Shown: positions 32,539 to 44,451 of the stretch, piece after piece
Layout: every line of letters starts with the position of its first letter
Position numbering within the stretch: position 1 is the first letter of the stretch
Source: Nitzschia sp. pyKryTriq1
Taxonomy: Eukaryota > Bacillariophyta > Bacillariophyceae > Bacillariales > Bacillariaceae
Assembly: GCA_956465555.1 (NCBI GenBank)
Contig: OY101115.1
Location: forward strand, 1 to 64,000
Reading direction: 5' to 3'
DNA: 64,000 bases
Translations under genes and position numbers: made by a program
Notes under the pieces: generated by a model
What the model was told of the DNA's origin: nothing
The model's database searches: none
The model's input: the letters and a program-made list of their open reading frames with translations, nothing else

Positions 32539-33273
32539 ACTTGCATTCTCCTTGCCGCTCCAAAGAGTTGCTGTGCTTTGCTGTGCTATGATAAGCTGCT
32601 GGTTACCGGTAGATATTGTATTGTATTGTAGTGTATTGTATTGTATTGTATACTATAGTATTGTGGTGTGTTGGGTTATTCTCATCGATGAATCAATCAT
32701 CATCATATCAGCATGAAAACAGATGACAGCCAAACATCATATCACCGATGACGTTTGTGTGCGGATGGATCGGATGGAAGGGATGTGCGTGACATCATCG
32801 TGCAACAGTGGAAGGACATACGGACGGTTGCTTGTTTTGGCTTCTTCTTCTTCTTCTTCTTGCTCTCTTCGTCGTCGGTTCTTGTTGGACAAAGAAACCT
32901 ACTACTACTAGTAGTATTAGAGCCCAGAGCATGATGGACAGTTTCTTCAAGAAGAAGACGAGATCGAAGAAGAAGAAGGCTTTGTTCATCGTTTCATGAT
33001 ATCGCTCGAAGACCGTTGCTGTGACTGAGGAGATGCTACTACCTGTACTCATCTCCTCATACTGACTTTGACAGTCGTGCACTACTACTACCACTACTAG
33101 CTAGTAGTAGAGGACTATTCGTTCGCGCTAATCATATTATTAGATCCCCAAATTTTGTTTTTATATTATTATTCTTGTCAAGTTGATATTACTACTACTA
33201 CTACTACTACTACCCAAGCTAGCAGCCCACTGCCAGCTAGTAGTAGTAGAACTACTAGGCTATTACTAGCTCT
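32539..33273. other. spacer with TATTG and CTA repeats
   Basis: No gene supported. TGTATTGTATTGTA-type pentamer run at 32615-32655, TTCTTCTTCTTCTTCTTC at 32841-32860, and ACTACTACTACTACTACTAC at 33190-33212. TAGTAGTAG words sit just 3' of the next gene's stop. Confidence 0.45.
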
Positions 33274-36200
33274 CTAGTAGGATCTGTTCAAATCGTAACC
33301 GAGCGATGTATCCACCGAGTCGTCGTCGTCGTCGTCGTCATCGCCGACTGAAATGTCAAGCCCCATGCCCACGTTGGAAAGATAGGACATGAAATCTTGC
33401 GACGAGTCGACGACTTGTTGCGGACAAACGTCGACGTTGCCAATCCCAATCCCCATATTTGTATTATTTGTGTTTTTATTATTCCCCATCCCTTCTTGTT
33501 TCGACACTGCACTGCTCTTGCTTGTCGTTGGTGCTGAAGAAGAAGAAGTTCTTGCCGTGGATGACGGCTTGTTGTTCGTGCTGTTGTTGTTGTTGTTGTT
33601 GTTGTTGTTTGGAGAGCGTCGATTAGTCTTTCTACCGCCCCCGCCCCCGCCGCATTTGCGAGGATCGCTCCTCCTCGGCGCTCTCAAACGATGCAGCTCT
33701 TGTTCGAGCTGGTTGCGTGCGTGGAACCATTTTTTACGTTCTTGCATCCAAAGATCCCGTTCTTGTTCCCAACGGTCTTGATCGGACTTGTGCTTGATCA
33801 GATCGGTATTGCGTTTCCGCATCAAGCCATCCAATTGAGACTTGAGTTCCGTCTTGGTAGATTCCAAAGTCGTGCGCAATTGGGCCATTTCTTGTTGTGC
33901 GTGGGCGACTTGAGCCTTGGCTCGATCCAATTCGGCTTGTAACTGTGCTCTCACTTGCCATGATTCCCGCAATTCATCTTGCGCTTGTTCGAGCTCAATG
34001 TGCGCTTGGTGGAGAGTCTGCGGGACCCAATCCAACCAAGCAATATTATCACCTTCAATGTCACTCTGGCTGATACTGTTCTTGTTCTTGTTCTTGTGGT
34101 TCATGATGATACTTCGACAGCTCTTGATTGACTGCTGTTGCAGCACGCGCTTCAAAATCAATGTAGCATCGTCGCGTTCAAAGACTTGTTGCCAGTCTCG
34201 AGACAATACTTGCATACAACGTTGCTCCAAGAATGTGGAATGGATGTCGTTGGTAGAAGTAGTAGTGTAGGAGTCGACGGCGGTTGATGACGACGAGAGA
34301 AGAAGTTCCAAGATGAAAATGGCCGCATGGACGGTCAAGACACCGATATGTCGACAGCACTCGTCCAAAAAGGATGGAGTGACGGCGTCTCGATAATACC
34401 CACAATACTTCATCAACAGAGACGACAGATTGGCGCTGCATTCTTGCTTTCGAATAGGATCGACTCGTTCCAATATGTTGACAAATTGAACAGGTGATAG
34501 TTCCGACAAGAAGGATGAGATGTGCAAATCATCATCATGATTGTTCTTCTTGATATCCCAGTAGGGCACTTGGAGCGATGCCAATTGCAAAATCGAATCG
34601 ACCAACTCGTGTTGATCAAAATACGTAGCGTCTTGTAGATACACTGCCAATATTGTTGTGTCAGTGTTTTGTTTCAAGTCTTGTTGGATGAAATCCATGC
34701 ATTCTTTCAAAAGTTGCCCGTGCTCCAAATACTGAGCGAGATAGGCGAGGCCGACGGCCGTCTCGGTCGTCATTCGAAAGGTCGATAGACCGTAGATATG
34801 ATCCAAAAAGTACGGCATCAAGTCGCACCCTCGAGCAATGAGTGGAATTCGGGTCACTCGATCTGTGGTGGTTGTAGAATTATTGTTCTTGGCCACTTCT
34901 CGTTGAAAGTAGCCACAGGATCGTTTTCCGACACACAAGACGACTCGATGGACATGGTAGGTCATAAAGTCCTTGGTAGAACGATTAAAGATCTCCAACC
35001 TCCAATCTGACATGGATTGAGATGGGTCCATTCGCCACGACAGTTTCTGAAAGGCGGACGGCGCTTCCATCGTAGACGTAGTAGCAGTCTGCTCGTGATG
35101 ATTATGATTATGATGTCGGCTGTAGTCGCGATCAAACGACGAAACCTGGGATAGTGGCGCGGCTTGATGATAATGATGGTCCGCCAAGGAAGGACGATGA
35201 AAAGCTGATCCAGCATCAAACGAACAGGCTTGACGCAATAAGGGAAGAGACTGGTCGACATCGAAAGCGTCGTTGTTGTTGGTCATACGAGTATTGGTGG
35301 ACCCGCCTAATGGATGTAGAGGGTAGCTAGGCTTCTGATTATGGTGCACATCACAAGCACCGTACGAAGAACGATCGTCAAAGGAATGGGAATACGAGAT
35401 GCTCTCTGGCGGATCCGGAGAAACTCGGCGCTTTGTTGCGAATGATCTGGAAGGCTGTGAATACCTTTTCTGGATCTCATGAATCTTGGGGGAGGTAGCA
35501 CCGTCTGGATCGTAATCCGAATAGTGATGCAGCCCCATGTTTCTCGCTTGCACTTCCTCTCGATGAGCAGTTGGTGGAATAATAGTAGTTTGCGACCCAC
35601 GATACTCTTTCATGCTCTCATCATCTTTCTGGACTGCTTCTTTTTCTTCTTCTCCTTTTTCTTCTTCCACTACCTTGGCTGTGGTTGTTGTTGATGATGT
35701 TGGAGGGCAGTTTCGTGCCCGAATACAATCTTGGGCCGCGGCTTCCCATTGACCCAACTTTTCCAAAACAATGGCTCGATGGGCATACAAGAGAGCCGTC
35801 GGAGTGGGCGCCGTAAGAATCGCTTCATTGTAACATTTCAAGGCTTGTTGATAATCTCCCTCCAGCTTGGCATTCGTCGCCATTTGTTGGTAGTGGGAGG
35901 ACCGATCAAAAAGCGCATTCGACTTGTACGTGGTGTACTCATCGTGTTGTTCTCGATCTGCTGCTGATGGAACCACTGGCATATTCTTCAGATTATGATG
36001 ATGGTAATTATTATTCGCAGAATCAAATGCCGAGGACGGTAATGATGGGTGATCCTTTTCTTTCAAAGAAGTAGGTGGGAGGATCAACGGATTGGCATTC
36101 GCCGAATGGGTAGGATCCAGAGAAGGAGGATTGCCCGTACCCCATGAGTCATCCTCTCCGCGATTATGTTGGCGCTGGCTTGGTACAATATTGGGAGGAT

Positions 36201-37458
36201 TTCCCGTACCCCACGAGTCTTCCTCGCCTCGTCCTTGACGACCACTATTACTATAATTGCTGCTGCAGCTGGGTGATGATGATGATGAATTCTTGGGAGG
36301 ATTTACCGCACCCCATGAATCGTCTTCTCTTCCTCTTCCTTCTTGTTGGCGTAGCAGATGATCAGTAGCAGTAGCAGTAGCAGTAGCAGTAGCACCTCCA
36401 TTGCCTTTATCTTCTTTATCGGGCAACGACGTGGCCATAGGTGGTGTCTCGCGCAACGACGGAAGACGACCACTGCGAGGTCTTGCGTAGGAAGTACCAA
36501 TTCCTTTTGTGTGGTTTTTGTTGTTCTTGATGTTGTGGTTGTTCTTGTTGTTGTGGTTGTGCCGACTTCTAGTATCTGTTCCTCGTCTCGAAACAACCTC
36601 TTGATGTAGTCGAGGAGGAGATGGTGGCACAACATTCACATGTGTTTTACCATCATTATCATGATCATCATCACCGGGCGGCGATGACGACGACGGCGGC
36701 GACATTACGATTGAATTGGAAGGCAAAGTCAAGGGAGGATCGACAATGGGGGTGGCACCTTCTTGTGTTGTTGGCTGATGCCGGCGTGCATGTGGACGTG
36801 GTCGTAGCTCCTCTTGGTGTTGCCGAAAGGAACGAGGACGTAGAGGAGGCTGCTGCAAGTGACGTTCCAGCCGGGAAGTAGTAGTAGAAGTAGAAGCCGT
36901 TGGGCGGCGAGCTTCATGATCATGATCATCATCTCGGACGACATGAACAACATCCCCATTGTTCTTTTTGTTTGTACTACGCGCACCACTTGATATTGTT
37001 CCACACTTATTCCAATGTTCTTCGAATGATGGAACGGGAGAAGCCTGCATGAACACTATTTCTTCTTCTTCTTCGTCATCATCATCGGAAAAGATGGTCA
37101 ACTCATTGTCCGAATGCCTCGAAATAGCCGATAAGGCGTCCTCGGGCCAGGCTGGTGGTGCCGGCGGTGATGGGACCATGACTTGGCGTTGCTGCTTTTG
37201 CTTTTGTTTTCGCCTTTCTTGCTCACGCTCACGATGATATGGATCATCATGCTTTTGACGTTGATGATAGCGTTCTTGTTTCCTTTGCAAGGCAGCTGTG
37301 GGCGTTGATGTGGTTGACATTCGAGAATTGGCACTACGCGTACTTCCATCCGAAGAAGAGGAAACCATTCCGCTCTTCGAAGACCAGCCGGTCGAAGACA
37401 CGTCCATACGGTTCGTGCTGGAAGCGGAGGAGGATGAAGAGGAAAATTCTTCAAACAT
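33274..37458 (-). CDS. TPR-BTB-coiled-coil protein, copy 1
   Basis: 1394 residues from the ATG at 37458; this start matches the paralog's MFEDF as MFEEF. A disordered Ser/His/Arg-rich N-terminus holds ALQRKQERYH. Three EDDSWG-type motifs lie at plus-strand ~36125-36330 (two read DSWGTGNPP, one is degenerate, DSWGAVNPP). Two TPR-like helical pairs occupy ~520-590 (GDYQQALKCYNEAIL, LLYAHRAIVLEKLGQWEAA). A BTB/POZ-like domain spans ~805-930 (SDWRLEIFNR, HVHRVVLCVGKRSCGYFQRE, LMPYFLDHIYGL), with a BACK-like helical region to ~1070. A coiled coil is at ~1150-1250, and the tail has QQVVDSSQDFMSYLSNVGMG. BTB proteins often dimerise and recruit Cul3, but no target is visible here. Confidence 0.75.
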   Translation of the reverse strand: MFEEFSSSSSSASSTNRMDVSSTGWSSKSGMVSSSSDGSTRSANSRMSTTSTPTAALQRKQERYHQRQKHDDPYHREREQERRKQKQKQQRQVMVPSPPAPPAWPEDALSAISRHSDNELTIFSDDDDEEEEEIVFMQASPVPSFEEHWNKCGTISSGARSTNKKNNGDVVHVVRDDDHDHEARRPTASTSTTTSRLERHLQQPPLRPRSFRQHQEELRPRPHARRHQPTTQEGATPIVDPPLTLPSNSIVMSPPSSSSPPGDDDHDNDGKTHVNVVPPSPPRLHQEVVSRRGTDTRSRHNHNNKNNHNIKNNKNHTKGIGTSYARPRSGRLPSLRETPPMATSLPDKEDKGNGGATATATATATDHLLRQQEGRGREDDSWGAVNPPKNSSSSSPSCSSNYSNSGRQGRGEEDSWGTGNPPNIVPSQRQHNRGEDDSWGTGNPPSLDPTHSANANPLILPPTSLKEKDHPSLPSSAFDSANNNYHHHNLKNMPVVPSAADREQHDEYTTYKSNALFDRSSHYQQMATNAKLEGDYQQALKCYNEAILTAPTPTALLYAHRAIVLEKLGQWEAAAQDCIRARNCPPTSSTTTTAKVVEEEKGEEEKEAVQKDDESMKEYRGSQTTIIPPTAHREEVQARNMGLHHYSDYDPDGATSPKIHEIQKRYSQPSRSFATKRRVSPDPPESISYSHSFDDRSSYGACDVHHNQKPSYPLHPLGGSTNTRMTNNNDAFDVDQSLPLLRQACSFDAGSAFHRPSLADHHYHQAAPLSQVSSFDRDYSRHHNHNHHEQTATTSTMEAPSAFQKLSWRMDPSQSMSDWRLEIFNRSTKDFMTYHVHRVVLCVGKRSCGYFQREVAKNNNSTTTTDRVTRIPLIARGCDLMPYFLDHIYGLSTFRMTTETAVGLAYLAQYLEHGQLLKECMDFIQQDLKQNTDTTILAVYLQDATYFDQHELVDSILQLASLQVPYWDIKKNNHDDDLHISSFLSELSPVQFVNILERVDPIRKQECSANLSSLLMKYCGYYRDAVTPSFLDECCRHIGVLTVHAAIFILELLLSSSSTAVDSYTTTSTNDIHSTFLEQRCMQVLSRDWQQVFERDDATLILKRVLQQQSIKSCRSIIMNHKNKNKNSISQSDIEGDNIAWLDWVPQTLHQAHIELEQAQDELRESWQVRAQLQAELDRAKAQVAHAQQEMAQLRTTLESTKTELKSQLDGLMRKRNTDLIKHKSDQDRWEQERDLWMQERKKWFHARNQLEQELHRLRAPRRSDPRKCGGGGGGRKTNRRSPNNNNNNNNNSTNNKPSSTARTSSSSAPTTSKSSAVSKQEGMGNNKNTNNTNMGIGIGNVDVCPQQVVDSSQDFMSYLSNVGMGLDISVGDDDDDDDDSVDTSLGYDLNRSY

Positions 37459-38147
37459 CCTGATGCTATCTACGATGGTTACTTTGTATCCAAACCAACA
37501 ACACTTACTATTCCACCACCAGTGTATGTCTATCAGATCTGTCGATCGATCGATCGGACGCCTCTTTCTTGCTGTCTGGCTTGGCTCGCACATTCTCGAT
37601 CCATCTGCAGCCCGCCCTGCACAAAAAACACGCACGAACGCACATTCTCCATGAATTTTTCGGCGTTCAAAATATTTTGGACGGTCATGCTCGATGTGGA
37701 ACGGAAAGTTTCCTCTAAGTAAAACGACGAACGGCTGCCAACGATGGCGGTTTTGCGAATTATTCTGAATGACCCGATAATTTGGATTTCGTAGTAGTTG
37801 TACGTACGGTATAAGTACAAGGTACTGTACGACGAAGGACGGACTTCACTCTGCTCCATCCAACGCGCGCGTGCGTTGCCATGCATGTACAGCATGTCAT
37901 CCGCTCATCGCGTTTCGAGCCGGCCCGGACGAGTTCCATCACAAGCTTCTTGGAGTGCGGGGGAGGGCGCTCGACGACGACTCCTCTGACTGGAAAGCTA
38001 CTACGAAAGCACGCTTTGAATGCAATACAGGCTAGTAGAGTAGCTAATATGTCTAACATGCTCATCGATACTTATTTTAAACCTACTAGCAGTAGAGTAA
38101 TTCTCATTTCGTCATCGTACAACTAGATAGTAGTGCAACAGTAGCTA
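37459..38147. other. spacer between the BTB paralogs
   Basis: No gene supported. It holds the promoter of copy 1 and the 3' end of copy 2. CGATCGATCGATCGG at 37542-37556 and TACGTACGGTA words near 37800. Confidence 0.4.
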
Positions 38148-41100
38148 CTACAGAGTATTCAATTCGAAAGATGTATCCACAGAATCGTCGACGGATGTGT
38201 CGAGCCCCATGCCCACGTTGGAAAGGTACGACATGAAATCTTGCGATGAGTCCACCACTTGTTGAGGACATACGGCAGCGTTTCCAATTCCCCGGACGGT
38301 ATGGGCCGGAATAGATGACGAAGTCGACGACGACTTGTTCATGCGGTTGTTCGGAGAGCGTCGACTGCTACTTCTCTGCCCATTCGTACCGCCTCGCAAA
38401 CGATGCAGCTCCGTTTCTAGTTGACTGCGCTCTTCCAACCACTTTTGTCGTTCTTGCTTCCAAAGTTCCCGTTCTTGTTCCCAATGATCTTGATTGGTCT
38501 TGTGCTCAATCAAATCCATATTGCGTTTCCGCATCCAGCCATCCAATTGAGACTTGAGTTCCGTCTTGGTCGATTCCAAAGTCTTGCGCAATTTGGCCGT
38601 CTCTTGTTGGGCTTGCCGGGCTTGTTCCCGCACTCGATCCAGTTCGTCCTGTGCCCGTGCTCTCAACTCCCAGGATTCCTTCAGTTCATCTTGGGCTTGC
38701 TCAAGTTCAATATGAGCTTGATGGAGAGTCTGCGGCACCCAGTCCAGCCAAGCAGCGTTATCGGCTAGAGATAGGTCGTCATCGCCGTCGTTGTTATCGT
38801 TGATAATGATGCTTCGACAGCTCTTGATGGCTTGCTTTTGCAAGACACGCTTTAGAATCAAAGTAGCATTTTCCCGTCCAAAGACTTGTTGCCAGTCTCG
38901 AGACAACACTTGCATACAACGTTGCTCCAAGGAAGAAGAGGCGTCGTTGGTGTTGGTAGTAGCATTCAGGTCTTCGGCCGAGGAGGACGAGGATGATGAT
39001 AGCAGGAGTTCCAAGATGAAAATGGCCGCATGGACGGTCAAGACACCGATATGACGACAGGACTCTTCCAAAAAGGATGGAGTGACAGCATTTCGATAGT
39101 ATCCACAATATTTCATCAACAGAGACGAAAGGTTGGCACTGCATTCTTGTTTTTGAATCGGATCGACTCGTTCCAACACCTTGACGAATTGACCCGGTGT
39201 CAGTTCCGACAAGAAGGATGACATGTGCAAAGCATCGTCTTGATTTTCGCCGTCCCAGTCGGGCACTTGGAGCGATGCCAATTGCAAAATCCAATCGACG
39301 AGTTCATGTTGATCATAATACGTAGCGTCTTGTAGATATGCTGCCAAGGTTGTATCACTGTTTTGTTTCAAGTCTTCGTGGACGAATTCCATACATTCTT
39401 GCAAGAGCTGGCCTTGTTCGAGATATTGAGCGAGATAGGCGAGGCCGACGGCCGTCTCGGTTGTCATTCGGAAGGTTGGTAGATCGTAGACATGATCCAA
39501 AAAGTACGGCATCAAGTCGCACGCTCGAGCAATCAGTGGGATCCGTGTCACTCGATCGGAAGCATTATTATTCCTTGCCACTTCTCGTTGAAAGTAGCCA
39601 CAGGATCGCTGACCGACACACAAGACGACTCGATGGACATGATAGGTATTGAAGTTCTTGGTGGTCCGATTGAAGATCTCTACTTTCCAATCCGACATGG
39701 ATTGAGACGGATCCATTCGCCAGGACAACTTTTCAAAGGGCGATGAGGACGCTTCTTCCAGCATGGGAGAAGGAGGAGTATGATATGTCTGTTGATGGTG
39801 ATGATTAGGCCGTTCTCGGCGATGCCGGTCGTAGTCGTGATCAAATGACGAGGATGCCAGGGACAGTGGTGCGGCTTGGTGGGACAAGCCAACATGGTTC
39901 GGCGAAATCGATGACACATCAAACGAAAAGGCTTGACGTAATAAACCAGGTCCGTCATGGCCCTCGTCGTTGTTGGTCATACGACTACTTCTTGCCAATG
40001 GATGAATATTCGCAGCCGCAGCACCGTAGTACGAGTGATCGTCAAAGGAATGCGACTGCAAGATACGTACGGGTGGATCCGGAGACACTCGGCGCACTGC
40101 TGATGTTGCTGTCGCTGTCGCTGTCGACGACCTCGGCAAAGGATGAAGATATCTTTGCTGGATTTCGTAAATCTTCTTGGGAGAAGTATTAGTAGCACTG
40201 ACCGGATCATCCTCATGGTCCAAGTAGTGATGATCATCCTCTCTTGGCGGTGTAGTAGCCCCGGGTGAGCCATCATGATGATGATGCTCCGCTTCCTCCA
40301 TTGTCACATCATCATCTTCTTCCTTTTCCATATCTTTCAATACCGCCTGGGTGGTCGGTGTCGGAGGACAGTTTCGTGCCCGAATACAATCTTGCGCCGC
40401 CGCTTCCCACTGGCCCAACTTCTCCAAAACAATGGCTCGATGGGCATACAAGAGAGCCGTGGGAGTTGGTGCTGACAGAATCGCTTCATTGCAATATTCC
40501 AAGGCTTGAACATAATTCCCCGCTACTTTGGCATCCGTAGCCATTCGTTGATAGTTGGCGGCACGAAGCGGGTCGGATGGAGTGTGAGTGTGGGGGGCAG
40601 TAGCAGCAGCAACGACTTTTTGACGATTCGCCAGCGGATCGTCGTAGTTGCCATCGTTGTCGTCTTCCTCCAAGGTAGGTTGCAGTATCATTAATAATGG
40701 ATTAGCACCATTGACGTTATAGGTCGGATCGAGAGAGGGAGGATTGCCCGTCCCCCAAGAATCATCATCCTCGCCTCCTCGAAAGGTTCTTGAGAGGATA
40801 TTGGGTGGATTGCCCGTCCCCCAAGAATCTTCTTCCCTTCCTCCTTGAACTCCTCCTCCTCCTCCTCCTGGACGTGGAGCAGAATTAGTAGTATTATTTC
40901 TGCTCATCATACTCATCATCATCGTTTTGGTCTTCTTGGTGGTGGTACCTTGTTCTTGTTCTTTTTCCGCAAACGATGTGGCCATGGCTTGCATCATTTC
41001 ATAATGGGTTCCATTGTTGTCAGTGTCGCGGGAAGTAGAAGTGGTATTGTTCGTACGAGATGATGTTTCCATCATTGTGGTCGTTGTCGTCGTCATACTC

Positions 41101-42753
41101 CTCATCATCTGGGGCCGCATCGGAGACGACGACGACGACTCCTCCGCATTTTTGGCGGATGCGATTTGGTCCTCCTCGTCAGGCCATGGAACCACCACCA
41201 CCACCACCTCGGAAGAAGAATTAGCCGGTCGTTTGGACGACTCTTGCTGCTGCTGCTGCTGTTGCTGTTCTAGCACTTCTTGTGGTTGTGGTTGTGGTTG
41301 TGGTTGTGGTTGTGGTTGTACTTGCTGTTGCTGCTGCTGTTGCTGCTGCTGCTGTTGTCGTTTCACAGGAGATGGAGTCGTCACAAAGAGGGTCCGTCCT
41401 GCTGGTTCTTCGGCTTCTCGTAATGGACGTCGTCTGCGAGGCGACACGTAGGCACTGCTCACTACTACTGCGGAATGTTGATGTTGTTGTTGCTGTTGTA
41501 GTTGCTGCTGCTGATGCTGCTGTTGCCGAGAAAGAGGATGATGATGAGTACGGGTGGTAGCCGTATTGTTGGTATTTGTCGTACTCGCAGTACTACTCGA
41601 CGCCAAGACAATGGTCGGATTGACAGTTCTGGTGGTTGTTGTTCTTCTCGACGAGAGTGGTAGTACTTGGAGTCGAGGTGGAGAGGGTGGTACTCGTACT
41701 GGAGTATTACGATACTGCTGGTGCTGCTGGTGTTGTTGATGTTGTTGTTGTGGAAGGATGACGACTTCGGTAAAATCAGACGTCATGGGAGACATGACGG
41801 GATCCTCCATGACTGTTTCACCATCCTCCTCATTGACATCATCATCATCATGATAATGATGATGAGGTGTACTCGGACGTTCTTGCCGTCGTGGTGGACT
41901 CGATACTACTACTACTTGTTCCCGATACGATGATTGAGGTCGTCTCATGGAAATATTATGGTTGTGGTAGCGGTTGTGGTTGTGGTTGTGATTGTGGTCC
42001 GAGTTTGCCTTTGCTGTTGCTGTTGCTGTTCGTGCATTCTTCTTTCTCCTCCGATGATCATCATCATCATCATCATGATCTGTCGAGTTTGTTGTTGTTG
42101 ATGTTGATGTTGTTGTTGTTGATGATGATGCATCTTTATCATCATGATCATCATCGGCATCCGAGGCTACAATCGAATTGGAAGGCAGTGTCAAGGGAGA
42201 TGATGATTCGGCAATCGACGACGAGGAGGTAATAGCACCACGTGGAGGTAGAGAATGAGAATGAGAATGAGAATGAGAACGGGAAGGAGGAGGATGATGC
42301 AAGTGTCGCTCCAGTCGAGAAGAGGAGGGTGTGGGGCGTTGACGGTGGTGCTGGTGTTGGTGCTGCATCGACCGTTGTACTTTGTAGTAGTTGTTGGTAT
42401 CGAGCGGAGCAATTCCCATTCGAGGAGTACCAGTAGTCCCAGTTGTACCAACAGTACCAACAGTACTAGTAGTTGTACTGTTGGTGGTGGGTGCCACCAC
42501 TGTACCACTATCCCCACCACCGCTGCTATTGCTCCATGGAAACGATGGAATCGTTTGCACCTCTTCTACTTCCTCTTCTTCTTCTAGTACTTGCTCTTCT
42601 TCTTCTTCTTCTTCTTCTTTGCTTCTTCTTGCTTCCAACATGGCGGCGGGGGTTGCCAACAACTCCTCGGAACGCTCATGTTTGGAAATGGCCGATGATG
42701 ATACATGATGGTGCTGTCGATGTTGCGGTTGCGGTTGCTGCGGTTGCTGGTGC

Positions 42754-42788
<35 letters not shown>

Positions 42789-43070
42789 ATATCGCTCTTG
42801 CTTTCTTTGAAAGGCCGGAGTGGTGGGCGCGGGATTCGTCAAGGAGGAGACGGACATGCGACTGCTCTTGCTCTTGCTCTTGTTGCTCCCACCACCATCA
42901 GAGGAAGACGACCAACAACCCGACGACGCATCCATGCTGGTATTATTATCATGGTTGTGGTGGTTATGGTGGTTGTGGTTATTCGACCGATAGGTCGTCG
43001 TCATCGTCCTACTAATGGTAGAAGACGACGACGACGAGGATGACGACGACGAGTGAAAGTCTTCAAACAT
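38148..43070 (-). CDS. TPR-BTB-coiled-coil protein, copy 2
   Basis: 1640 residues from the ATG at 43070. Same layout as copy 1 with longer low-complexity segments (Gln, His, Asn, Thr tracts). Shared N-terminal ATP-rich AFQRKQERYHKQQ; two DSWGTGNPP motifs (plus-strand ~40741-40835); TPR-like pair near 837-900 (NYVQALEYCNEAIL, LLYAHRAIVLEKLGQWEAA); BTB-like domain near 1125-1250 (SDWKVEIFNRTTKNF, HVHRVVLCVGQRSCGYFQRE, LMPYFLDHVYDL); BACK-like region (SNLSSLLMKYCGYYRNAVTP); coiled coil; and the same C-terminal CPQQVVDSSQDFMSYLSNVG. Tandem duplicate of copy 1, same strand, 689 bp apart. The globular parts are far more alike than the linkers. Confidence 0.75.
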
Positions 43071-44045
43071 GATGTTGCTGTGGATGTTGCCGTTGCTGTT
43101 GCTACGTGATACTGCACTGCACTGCACTGCACTGCACTGCGCTGTACTTGTGCACAAACAATAACCAAACAAACAAGCGACACGTACACGTACACGTACT
43201 GGCAGGCAATACTCGTAATACTATTATTCTGCCATGGTCGATCGATCGATCGATCGATCGATCGATCGATCTCTTCCCTTTCGTGCTACTTTCTACTCTG
43301 CCGTTACTCGGTAGAGCTCTACTATAGCGGTACATAGGTAGGCATGGCACGGCACTCTCTGCATCGGCAGACCGAGCACAAGCTCGCTCGATACACATAC
43401 AAAAGCATTTACCTACTGGGTAGAGTAGCTACTTAAGTACGGGTATGTATTTTTGGTGATTGAAATAATATCATAGAATTATTCGAATACTAACTGTACC
43501 AACTACCCGATCGATAGTACTTGACTTGTAGTCGAAGCAACGGAAGGGATGTGGCCGAAAATGACTGGACTAATAAAGAAGAAGCAAAGTTTCGTAATTA
43601 GATAGATGATGATGATGAGGATTCCGTATGTAGTGCGAATTATTTAGAATGACTCAATTTGGATTTCCCGCCCAAAAAATATTACTATTGTCATCCTACG
43701 TGCGTGCGTGCGTGCGTGCGTGCGTGCGTCCCTTACTACAGGTACAGTACTTCACGGGTAAGACGGAGGGATAGACAAGGAGGGAATTCACCCCATTGCA
43801 AGGGAGCCCCCGACAACGGCCGTCCATCCCTCAGTCGCTTGACTGACTGACTGACTGAGGAGTGGATTGAAGTTTTCGTAGGGACCGCGCCGCATCGTCT
43901 GAAGATCAGCATGCATTGATTCGATCGGGTGGTCGACGTGTCATCCATCATGGTCCGTCCGTCACAGATTGCCGCATAATATCTCCAACAAACAACTGAC
44001 ACGTTTATTTCTTTCACGGATCGAGCGACGACCGATCACGGCAGC

Positions 44046-44077
<32 letters not shown>

Positions 44078-44270
44078 TATATTATTGTGAATGAAGAGAG
44101 AAGCTTATGTATTGTTGCCTTCTTTTCTTCTATGCGTTTACTATACTGTATACTTGATGGAGGCGTCGTGATGATGTATAATGATGTATACGGCTTCTTC
44201 TTCTCGGCGCGGCGGTCTCAAGCCTCAAGCCAAGCGATGACGTCCTCCTTTTTTGGTTCCTTTTTTCTCC
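43071..44270. repeat. spacer rich in simple repeats
   Basis: No gene supported. Tracts: (CACTG)n at 43113-43140; (ATCG)n at 43236-43270, self-complementary; (GTGC)n at 43699-43727; (TA)n at 44045-44085. An imperfect ACTGACTGACTGACTGA run lies at 43841-43857. Confidence 0.7.
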
Positions 44271-44451
44271 TTAGTCAAAATCCGAGTACGGAAGCTTGTT
44301 GAACTGATTGCGAAGGGATCCGTCTGCGTTCCATCCATCGGACTCGGCAAAGTCAGTATGTTCGTCCACCAGTTTCTTCGCAAGGCCCCAAGGAGTTCCA
44401 AGATCAGCCGTGGGATCGCCTTCAAGAACCAATGACATGGGAAGTCCCAAT
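44271..44451 (-). pseudogene. 3' fragment of an unrecognised gene
   Basis: The minus frame ending at the TAG at 44271 encodes LGLPMSLVLEGDPTADLGTP, then WGLAKKLVDEHTDFAESDGW and LRNQFNKLPYSDFD. Composition is protein-like and contains no simple repeats. On its 5' side it runs directly into the antisense of the decayed DUF711 copy, so it appears cut off by a rearrangement. The family is not recognised. Confidence 0.3.

Noticed and set aside
40845-43043. Val/Cys/Leu-rich plus-strand frames opposite BTB copy 2
   Set aside because: Antisense shadows of Gln, His and Asn repeats; copy 1 conservation is on the minus strand.
43236-43270. (ATCG)n run considered as a CRISPR-like or origin repeat
   Set aside because: Simple self-complementary tetranucleotide microsatellite with no spacers.
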